From: Leptoclinus maculatus | Taxonomy: Eukaryota; Chordata; Actinopteri; Perciformes; Stichaeidae | Direction: 5' to 3' | Assembly: GCA_032191485.1 (NCBI GenBank) | Contig: JAVDOI010000007.1 | Coordinates: 5,094,042-5,158,041 of the forward strand | DNA: 64,000 nt | Shown here: in pieces, positions 22,698 to 32,100 of the stretch | Position numbering within the stretch: the first letter of the stretch is position 1 | Layout of the letters: every line of letters starts with the position of its first letter | The notes under the pieces: generated by a model | What the model was told of the DNA's origin: nothing | The model's input: the letters and a program-made list of their open reading frames with translations, nothing else | Databases searched by the model: none | Program-made: the position numbers and the translations under genes

Positions 22698-23975
22698 CAC
22701 TGTGTGCACAATTATTAGGCAAGTTGTATTTTTGAGGATTCATTTTATTATTGAACAACTACAGTGCTCTCGGTCAATCCAAAATGTTAATAAACCTCAA
22801 ACCTGAATATTTAAGAAAGTAAAAGTGAGATTTGGGCTTTCTTAGGAGTGTGCACAAGTGTGCATTAGTGTGCACAATTATTATGCAACTAAATGAAAAA
22901 TGTTCCCATCTCACTTGTTTGTTTTCATCTGTTAAAGTGAGAATAATAAACAAACAACTCAAAATTTACAAATAAACGTTATTGATATCTTTTTTTAAAA
23001 TCAGTGACCAATATAGCCCCCCCTTCTTTTCAATAACAGTAATAAGCCTTCCATTCATGGATTCTGTCACTTTCTTGATCTGTTGACAATCAACCACAGC
23101 CTCCCAGACACTGTTCAGAGAGGTGGACTGTTTTCCTTCACCGTAAATCTCCCGTTTAAGAAGGGCCCACAAGTTCTCAGGTGAGGAAGGGGGCCATGTC
23201 ATTATTCTTTCACCTTTAAGTTGAAAGAATAAGTACGCAGTGGAGTACTTGGATGCATGCAATGGAGCATTGTCCTGCATAAAAATCATGGTCTTCTTGG
23301 AAGATGCAGACCTTTTCTTGTACCACTGCTTGAAGAAAGTGTCTTCTAAAAACTGGCAGTAGGTTTGGGAGTTGATTTTGAGTCCATCTTCAACCTGAAA
23401 AGGTCCAACTAGCTCATCTTTAATCATACCAGCCCATACCAGTACCCCACCTCCACCTTGCTGGCGTCTGAGTCGAAGTGGAGCTCTGTGCCCGTTACTG
23501 ATCCAGCCACGGGCCCATCCATCTGGACCGTCAAAAGTCACTCTCATCTCATCAGTCCATAAAACCTTTGAAAAATCTGTCTTCCGATATTTCTTGGCCC
23601 AGTCTTGATGTGTCTTGTTCAGTGGTGGTCGTGTTTCAGCCTTCCTTACCGTGGCCATGTCTCTGAGCACTGAACACCTTGTACTTCTGGGCACTCCAGG
23701 TAGGTTGCAGTTCTGGAGTATGACTACTGGAGGATAATGGGTTCCTGGTAGCTTCACGTTTGATTCTTCTCAAATCTTTGGCAGTTAATTTGCATCTTTT
23801 TTTCTCAACACGTTTCTTGCGACCCTGTTGACTATTTGCAACAAAATGTTTGATGGTTCTGTGATCAAGCCTCAATATCTTAGCAATTTCAAGAGTGCTG
23901 CATCCCTCTGAAAGACTTTTTTTTTTTATTATAATTTTTGACTTTTCAGTCAGTTAAATCTCTTTTTTGGCCCAT
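22698..23975 (-). mobile_element. Tc1-like transposon remnant, one end present
   Basis: The left end at 22698 follows a TA dinucleotide and carries GTGTGCACAATTATTAGGCA at 22702. A second direct copy, GTGTGCACAATTATTATGCA, lies 166 bp inward at 22868, which is the IR/DR layout known from Sleeping Beauty-type elements. The transposase body follows on the - strand. No matching inverted end is visible between 23,975 and 24,500, so the transposase-start end has been lost or is diverged beyond recognition. Confidence 0.8.
22966..23975 (-). pseudogene. Tc1-like DDE transposase, frameshifted
   Basis: Tc1/mariner transposases bind their inverted ends and move DNA by cut and paste. Reading on the - strand from an ATG at 23975, the first codons give MGQKRDLTD and then break. 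The helix-turn-helix part with ILRLDHRTIKHFV and a basic stretch lies in the frame ending near 23636. The catalytic part runs to a stop at 22966. WTDEMRVTFDG and MQDNAPLHAS carry the first two catalytic Asp. The third motif reads WPPSSPENLWALLKREIY, in which the usual DL(N/S)PI before ENLW is missing (about 5 residues). With two frame breaks and this deletion the copy is dead. Confidence 0.85.
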
Positions 23976-24508
23976 TTTGAATATCTCTAAAAGCAATTAC
24001 ATTACTGTTGAAAAATAAATAGAGAAACTAGAATACAGTAAGCTGTATCCTGTTGTTAAGTTGTATTGCATTTGAATAACTGAGCTAATATAACTGCCTT
24101 CTCATTAACAAAAATCAAACTGTATGGCGGAGACCCAGTTCAATAGGAAACAATGACCCCCAGCATTTACCATCAAATGAACATAAGAGTGCACTGTAGG
24201 GCCCACTTGGGTGCAAAGACACAGGTGCAAACCCCTTTTGGGTGGATTTTGGAAAGATAGTACACATGAGGATATGCCCTAGAATTAATGACATTTTACT
24301 GCTACGTGAAACGTAATGTAAGGGGGATATCAGTTCAGAGCACTAAAAAACAAATAGTACTAATACAAAACTATATTCCAGTGGTTTCATCTATGTTTGC
24401 ATAAAGCGGTTGGCTCGGACCGTGCACCTGAGGATGATTGATTGAGTGAAGTTTGAGTTGCACCTTATCGCACCGCTTACCTCTAATTAGCCTTGACAAG
24501 ACGAGTCT

Positions 24509-24672
24509 GAGTCATTGGGTCCAGACTTGACTGAAGACAGGTGGGACAGAGTCTCATACAGACAGGGTATGCTGTTCAGGAAACTGGAACTTTAGGCAGG
24601 TGTTGTCATAATTTCTGCTTGAAGACTCACAAGTCAATCTGGTGTTCGCTGTGGGCTAGCATGATCCTCTCT
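24509..24672 (-). repeat. copy 2 of a diverged 165-bp duplicated segment
   Basis: The partner of 22243-22410. On the - strand, acceptor ctgtag is followed by a frame RIMLAHSEHQIDL and a stop. The two copies lie on either side of the Tc1-like element, so either a duplication preceded the insertion or two related elements lie next to each other. Confidence 0.45.
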
Positions 24673-25176
24673 ACAGCCAGAAAAAAGACAACATAGAAAA
24701 CATTAACAATACTAACAATAATAATAACAGTAACAACAACACCAATAATATAACTTTATATAGCACTTACACAGTTGCAAAATGGTTCTCACATACTTCA
24801 CACAAAAAACAATCAAACTATAAAAACACAAAACATTAAAGAGGGTAAAACAGAACAAACTTACAAAAGGGTAAACAAAGAGTAGGGTTAAAGATTTCAT
24901 AAAAAGGTCAAGCTACAAATATGATTCATGAATAAGAAATAGCCATAATATGTATGGTATGTCAATAAAGTCAAAATAAATTCACAGTATGTCAAAAAAA
25001 GGTTATTCTGGCAAGAAGTTAAAATCACATTGGATTATGCAATGCCTAGGTTTATGCAGTGCTTAACATCAACAATACATGCATACACTGTTTGAACATG
25101 AAATGGCTACACAGTGCTTACAAAAATAGAAGACCCTAAAGCCTTCTCTTGTTAAATGAACATACATTGAACTTAC

Positions 25177-25274
25177 CACTGTTTATCCTTGACAAAACTT
25201 GTATGTATCCGATCATAAGGTTACACTAGTAGGACAGCAAAGAGGGTGACTACCGCTGGTAGTCGTAATCACAC
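25177..25274 (-). pseudogene. exon-like fragment, decayed
   Basis: On the - strand a strong acceptor (ttctttctttcag) and donor (AGTG|gtaagt) bound 98 bp, but every frame contains a stop. One frame reads LPAVVTLFAVLLV, stop, PYDRIHTSFVKDKQ, which has protein-like character. I read it as a broken exon of the same decayed gene as the segments at 25650 and 25858. The function is unknown. Confidence 0.35.
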
Positions 25275-25434
25275 CTGAAAGAAAGAATTAAGAGAAAAAA
25301 GACAAGAGGTGGACATACATCCTCTTAAGTGAAAGATGAAATCATCTCAAGCATCAACTTTTACTCTTTTCAATACAAAGGTTGCAAATTAAAATGAAAT
25401 GGCTAAATTCACACTCAAAAATAAAAACAGTGCC

Positions 25435-25590
25435 TCACCTGGTTTAGCCCGTACCACATATTGTTATCGCAGCAACAAAGGTTTGATTCCCGTTGGGCCC
25501 TTTGCTGCAGATCATCCCCTCTCACTCCACTGTGGTTCCTGTCTCTCTACTTCTGCTGTCCAATAAAACACAAATGACAAAAAAAATCAT
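25435..25590 (+). mobile_element. tRNA-derived SINE-like element
   Basis: GGTTTGATTCC at 25480-25490 fits a Pol III B box and lies about 45 bp after a CTGGTTTAGCCCGTACC segment in the A-box region. It is followed by TTTGCTGCAGATCATCC and an end AATAAAACACAAATGAC. This layout matches a common fish SINE-like repeat as I remember it. The family name is not assigned. Confidence 0.6.
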
Positions 25591-25649
25591 CTTTAAAAGT
25601 AAAAAAAACAACTGCTTGCTTTTGGCATTTAAATGGATTAAAATCTCAC

Positions 25650-25725
25650 CGTTTTCCTGGTTGTCATAAAAGCCAGCAAGTTGTTCTCATCCAAGTCCAC
25701 AACCACTGGAGTTTGAATGCAATGT
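25650..25725 (-). pseudogene. exon-like fragment
   Basis: Acceptor cacctttcag and donor ACG|gtgaga frame 76 bp on the - strand. The open frame reads HCIQTPVVVDLDENNLLAFM, TTRKT. Its phase does not fit the end of the upstream exon-like ORF at 25858-26120 without a frameshift, so the gene is either broken or incompletely seen here. Confidence 0.4.
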
Positions 25726-25857
25726 CTGAAAGGTGGCAGGAGCAAATTAATTAAATGTTACAAGATTAGAGTAAATTGTCTTAATTATCTGCACAAACTG
25801 CTCTTGTACCAATTCAAATGTTCAGATATTTGTTAAATATGTGTACAATTTACTTAC

Positions 25858-26120
25858 TTTGAAGGAGATTCTTCTTAGCAATGCCACCTGCCTTCAACCT
25901 AGAAGTTTCACAAAAGCACTGAAACAAAATGTCTTTCTTTTGACAGACATTCAAGTATTTCAAAGAATTGAATACTGACTTGAACTTTACCCCTTCCACA
26001 TCTGGTTTATCTTGGGTCTGGAGGCGATCAACAGCAGAGTCGTAGCTGTCAATGGTGCGCTCTGGTCCGCACAGATTTGGATCGTCACCCTGAAATTCAG
26101 ATCGGGTTATTAGGCAGTAC
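25858..26120 (-). pseudogene. transposon-derived ORF/exon with CRYCLI motif, cut off by the satellite
   Basis: The frame continues through RYCLITRSEFQGDDPNLCGP, then RTIDSYDSAVDRLQ, VEGVKFKSVFNSLKYLNVCQ, and ends at a good donor (CAAA|gtaagt). An acceptor tttctgtag precedes 26120, and the frame is open beyond it to 26149, where the satellite begins. The order C-x-x-C-L-I, RT..SY, VEGVKF(D/K)S.FN.L..(F/L)(H/N)VCQ recalls a widespread family of uncharacterised, probably transposon-derived fish proteins. This is from memory and not verified. The function is unknown. Confidence 0.45.
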
Positions 26121-26156
26121 CTACAGAAATATTGAATGCATGAGAGCACAAATTAT

Positions 26157-29100
26157 CTCCAAGTGTAACGGGTTCCACGCGTAACGGGTTCCAAGCATAA
26201 CGGGTTCCACGCGTAACCGGTTCCACGTGTAACGGGTTCCACGCGTAACCGGTTCCACGCGTAACGGGTTCCAAGCGTAACCGGTTCCATGCGTAACTGG
26301 TTCCACGCATAACGGGTTCCAAGCGTAACGGGTCTCACGCGTAATGGGTCCCACGCGTAACGGGTTCCACGCGTCACCGGTTCCACGTGTAACGGTTTCC
26401 AAGCATAACGGGTCTCACGCGTAACGGGTCCCAAGCGTAACGGGTTCCACGCGTAACGGGTTCCACGCGTAACGGGTTCCACGCGTAACGGGTTCCACGC
26501 GTAACCGGTTCCACGCGTAACGGGTTCCAAGCGTAACCGGTTCCACGCGTAACGGGTTCCACGCGTAACGGGTTCCACGCGTAACCGGTTCCACGCGTAA
26601 CGGGTTCCAAGCGTAACCGGTTCCACGCGTAACTGGTTCCACGCATAACGGGTTCCAAGCGTAACGGGTCTCACGCGTAACGGGTCCCACGCGTAACGGG
26701 TTCCACGCGTCACCGGTTCCACGCGTAACGGGTTCCACGCGTAACGGGTTCCCAAGCGTAACGGGTTCCCAAGCGTAACGGGTTCCACGCGTAACCGGTT
26801 CCACGCGTAACCGGTTCCACGCGTAACGGGTTCCAAGCGTAACGGGTTCCACGCGTAACCGGTTCCACGCGTAACGGGTTCCACGCGTAACGGGTTCCAC
26901 GCGTAACGGGTTCCCAAGCGTAACGGGTTCCAAGCGTAACGGGTTCCACGCGTAACGGGTTCCAAGCGTAACCGGTTCCACACGTAACGGGTTCCACGCG
27001 TAACGGGTTCCAAGCGTAACCGGTTCCACGCGTAACCGGTTCCACGCGTAACGGGTTCCACGCGTAACGGGTTCCACGCGTAACGGGTTCCCAAGCGTAA
27101 CGGGTTCCAAGCGTAACCGGTTCCACGCGTAACCGGTTCCACGCGTAACGGGTTCCACGCGTAACGGGTTCCACGCGTAACGGGTTCCAAGCGTAACGGG
27201 TTCCCAAGCGTAACGGGTTCCCAAGCGTAACGGGTTCCACGCGTAACCGGTTCCACGCGTAACCGGTTCCACGCGTAACGGGTTCCACGCGTAACGGGTT
27301 CCACGCGTAACGGGTTCCAAGCGTAACGGGTTCCACGCGTAACCGGTTCCACGCGTAACGGGTTCCACGCGTAACGGGTTCCACGCGTAACGGGTTCCAA
27401 GCGTAACGGGTTCCACGCGTAACGGGTTCCACGCGTAACGGGTTCCACGCGTAACGGGTTCCACGCGTAACGGGTTCCACGCGTAACCGGTTCCACGCGT
27501 AACCGGTTCCACGCGTAATGGGTTCCAAGCGTAACGGGTTCCAAGCGTAACCGGTTCCACGCGTAACCGGTTCCACGCGTAACCGGTTCCACGCGTAACC
27601 GGTTCCACGCGTAACAAGTTCCAAGCGTAACCGGTTCCACGCGTAACGGGTTCCACGCGTAACGGGTTCCAAGCGTAACGGGTTCCATGCGTAAAGGGTT
27701 CCACGCGTAACGGGTTCCACGCGTAACGGGTTCCAAGCGTAACGGGTTCCACGCGTAACGGGTTCCACGCGTAACGGGTTCCACGCGTAACGGGTTCCAC
27801 GCGTAACGGGTTCCAAGCGTAACGGGTTCCAAGCGTAACCGGTTCCACGCGTAACGGGTTCCACGCGTAACGGGTTCCACGCGTAACCGGTTCCACGCGT
27901 AACGGGTTCCAAGCGTAACCGGTTCCACGCGTAACTGGTTCCACGCATAACGGGTTCCAAGCGTAACGGGTCTCACGCGTAACGGGTCCCACGCGTAACG
28001 GGTTCCACGCGTAACCGGTTCCACGCGTAACCGGTTCCACGCGTAACGGGTTCCACGCGTAACGGGTTCCACGCGTAACCGGTTCCACGCGTAACCGGTT
28101 CCACGCGTAACGGGTTCCAAGCGTAACCGGTTCCACGCGTAACCGGTTCCACGCGTAACCGGTTCCACGCGTAACCGGTTCCACGCGTAACAAGTTCCAA
28201 GCGTAACGGGTTCCACGCGTAACGGGTTCCACGCGTAACGGGTTCCAAGCGTAACGGGTTCCACGCGTAACGGGTTCCACGCGTAACGGGTTCGAAGCTA
28301 AACGGGTTCCAAGCGTAACGGGTTCCACGCGTAACCGGTTCCACGCGTAACGGGTTCCACGCGTAACGGGTTCGAAGCGTAACGGGTTCCACGCGTAACG
28401 GGTTCCACGCGTAACGGGTTCCAAGCGTAACGGGTTCCACGCGTAACGGGTTCCACGCGTAACGGGTTCCACGCGTAACGGGTTCCAAGCGTAACGGGTT
28501 CCACGCGTAACCGGTTCCACGCGTAACGGGTTCCACGCGTAACGGGTTCCACGCGTAACGGGTTCCAAGCGTAACGGGTTCCACGCGTAACGGGTTCCAC
28601 GCGTAACGGGTTCCACGCGTAACGGGTTCCACGCGTAACGGGTTCCACGCGTAACCGGTTCCACGCGTAACCGGTTCCACGCGTAATGGGTTCCAAGCGT
28701 AACGGGTTCCAAGCGTAACCGGTTCCACGCGTAACCGGTTCCACGCGTAACCGGTTCCACGCGTAACCGGTTCCACGCGTAACAAGTTCCAAGCGTAACC
28801 GGTTCCACGCGTAACGGGTTCCACGCGTAACGGGTTCCAAGCGTAACGGGTTCCATGCGTAAAGGGTTCCACGCGTAACGGGTTCCACGCGTAACGGGTT
28901 CCAAGCGTAACGGGTTCCACGCGTAACGGGTTCCACGCGTAACGGGTTCCACGCGTAACGGGTTCCACGCGTAACGGGTTCCAAGCGTAACGGGTTCCAA
29001 GCGTAACCGGTTCCACGCGTAACGGGTTCCACGCGTAACGGGTTCCACGCGTAACCGGTTCCACGCGTAACGGGTTCCAAGCGTAACCGGTTCCACGCGT

Positions 29101-32100
29101 AACTGGTTCCACGCATAACGGGTTCCAAGCGTAACGGGTCTCACGCGTAACGGGTCCCACGCGTAACGGGTTCCACGCGTAACCGGTTCCACGCGTAACC
29201 GGTTCCACGCGTAACGGGTTCCACGCGTAACGGGTTCCACGCGTAACCGGTTCCACGCGTAACCGGTTCCACGCGTAACGGGTTCCAAGCGTAACCGGTT
29301 CCACGCGTAACCGGTTCCACGCGTAACCGGTTCCACGCGTAACCGGTTCCACGCGTAACAAGTTCCAAGCGTAACGGGTTCCACGCGTAACGGGTTCCAC
29401 GCGTAACGGGTTCCAAGCGTAACGGGTTCCACGCGTAACGGGTTCCACGCGTAACGGGTTCGAAGCTAAACGGGTTCCAAGCGTAACGGGTTCCACGCGT
29501 AACCGGTTCCACGCGTAACGGGTTCCACGCGTAACGGGTTCGAAGCGTAACGGGTTCCACGCGTAACGGGTTCCACGCGTAACGGGTTCCAAGCGTAACG
29601 GGTTCCACGCGTAACGGGTTCCACGCGTAACGGGTTCCACGCGTAACGGGTTCCAAGCGTAACGGGTTCCAAGCGTAACCGGTTCCACGCGTAACCGGTT
29701 CCACGCGTAACCGGTTCCACGCGTAACCGGTTCCACGCGTAACGGGTTCCAAGCGTAACGGGTTCCACGCGTAACCGGTTCCACGCGTAACGGGTTCCAC
29801 GCGTAACCGGTTCCACGCGTAACCGGTTCCACGCGTAACGGGTTCCACGCGTAACGGGTTCCCAAGCGTAACGGGTTCCCAAGCGTAACGGGTTCCACGC
29901 GTAACCGGTTCCACGCGTAACCGGTTCCACGCGTAACGGGTTCCAAGCGTAACGGGTTCCACGCGTAACCGGTTCCACGCGTAACGGGTTCCACGCGTAA
30001 CTGGTTCCAAGCGTAACGGGTTCCACGCGTAACCGGTTCCACGCGTAACGGGTTCCACGCGTAACCGGTTCCACGCGTAACGGGTTCCACGCGTAACGGG
30101 TTCCCAAGCGTAACGGGTTCCCAAGCGTAACGGGTTCCACGCGTAACCGGTTCCACGCGTAACCGGTTCCACGCGTAACGGGTTCCAAGCGTAACGGGTT
30201 CCACGCGTAACCGGTTCCACGCGTAACGGGTTCCACGCGTAACGGGTTCCACGCGTAACGGGTTCCCAAGCGTAACGGGTTCCAAGCGTAACGGGTTCCA
30301 CGCGTAATGGGTTCCAAGCGTAACGGGTTCCACGCGTAACGGGTTCCAAGCGTAACGGGTTCCACGCGTAACGGGTTCCACGCGTAACGGGTTCCACGCG
30401 TAACAAGTTCCAAGCGTAACGGGTTCCACGCGTAACGGGTTCCACGCGTAACGGGTTCCACGCGTAACGGGTTCCAAGCGTAACGGGTTCCACGCGTAAC
30501 GGGTTCCACGCGTAACGGGTTCCACGCGTAACGGGTTCGAAGCGTAACGGGTTCGAAGCGTAACGGGTTCCACGCGTAACGGGTTCCACGCGTAACGGGT
30601 TCCAAGCGTAACGGGTTCCACGCGTAACGGGTTCGAAGCTAAACGGGTTCCAAGCGTAACGGGTTCCACGCGTAACCGGTTCCACGCGTAACGGGTTCCA
30701 CGCGTAACGGGTTCGAAGCGTAACGGGTTCCACGCGTAACGGGTTCCACGCGTAACGGGTTCCAAGCGTAACGGGTTCCACGCGTAACGGGTTCCACGCG
30801 TAACGGGTTCCACGCGTAACGGGTTCCAAGCGTAACGGGTTCCAAGCGTAACCGGTTCCACGCGTAACCGGTTCCACGCGTAACCGGTTCCACGCGTAAC
30901 CGGTTCCACGCGTAACGGGTTCCAAGCGTAACGGGTTCCACGCGTAACCGGTTCCACGCGTAACGGGTTCCACGCGTAACCGGTTCCACGCGTAACCGGT
31001 TCCACGCGTAACGGGTTCCACGCGTAACGGGTTCCCAAGCGTAACGGGTTCCCAAGCGTAACGGGTTCCACGCGTAACCGGTTCCACGCGTAACCGGTTC
31101 CACGCGTAACGGGTTCCAAGCGTAACGGGTTCCACGCGTAACCGGTTCCACGCGTAACGGGTTCCACGCGTAACTGGTTCCAAGCGTAACGGGTTCCACG
31201 CGTAACCGGTTCCACGCGTAACGGGTTCCACGCGTAACCGGTTCCACGCGTAACGGGTTCCACGCGTAACGGGTTCCCAAGCGTAACGGGTTCCCAAGCG
31301 TAACGGGTTCCACGCGTAACCGGTTCCACGCGTAACCGGTTCCACGCGTAACGGGTTCCAAGCGTAACGGGTTCCACGCGTAACCGGTTCCACGCGTAAC
31401 GGGTTCCACGCGTAACGGGTTCCACGCGTAACGGGTTCCCAAGCGTAACGGGTTCCAAGCGTAACGGGTTCCACGCGTAATGGGTTCCAAGCGTAACGGG
31501 TTCCACGCGTAACGGGTTCCAAGCGTAACGGGTTCCACGCGTAACGGGTTCCACGCGTAACGGGTTCCACGCGTAACAAGTTCCAAGCGTAACGGGTTCC
31601 ACGCGTAACGGGTTCCACGCGTAACGGGTTCCACGCGTAACGGGTTCCAAGCGTAACGGGTTCCACGCGTAACGGGTTCCACGCGTAACGGGTTCCACGC
31701 GTAACGGGTTCGAAGCGTAACGGGTTCGAAGCGTAACGGGTTCCACGCGTAACGGGTTCCACGCGTAACGGGTTCCAAGCGTAACGGGTTCCACGCGTAA
31801 CGGGTTCCACGCGTAACGGGTTCCACGCGTAACGGGTTCCACGCGTAACGGGTTCCACGCGTAACGGGTTCGAAGCGTAACGGGTTCGAAGCGTAACGGG
31901 TTCCACGCGTAACGGGTTCCACGCGTAACCGGTTCCACGCGTAACCGGTTCCACGCGTAACCGGTTCCACGCGTAACGGGTTCCACGCGTAACGGGTTCC
32001 CAAGCGTAACGGGTTCCCAAGCGTAACGGGTTCCACGCGTAACCGGTTCCACGCGTAACCGGTTCCACGCGTAACGGGTTCCACGCGTAACGGGTTCCAA

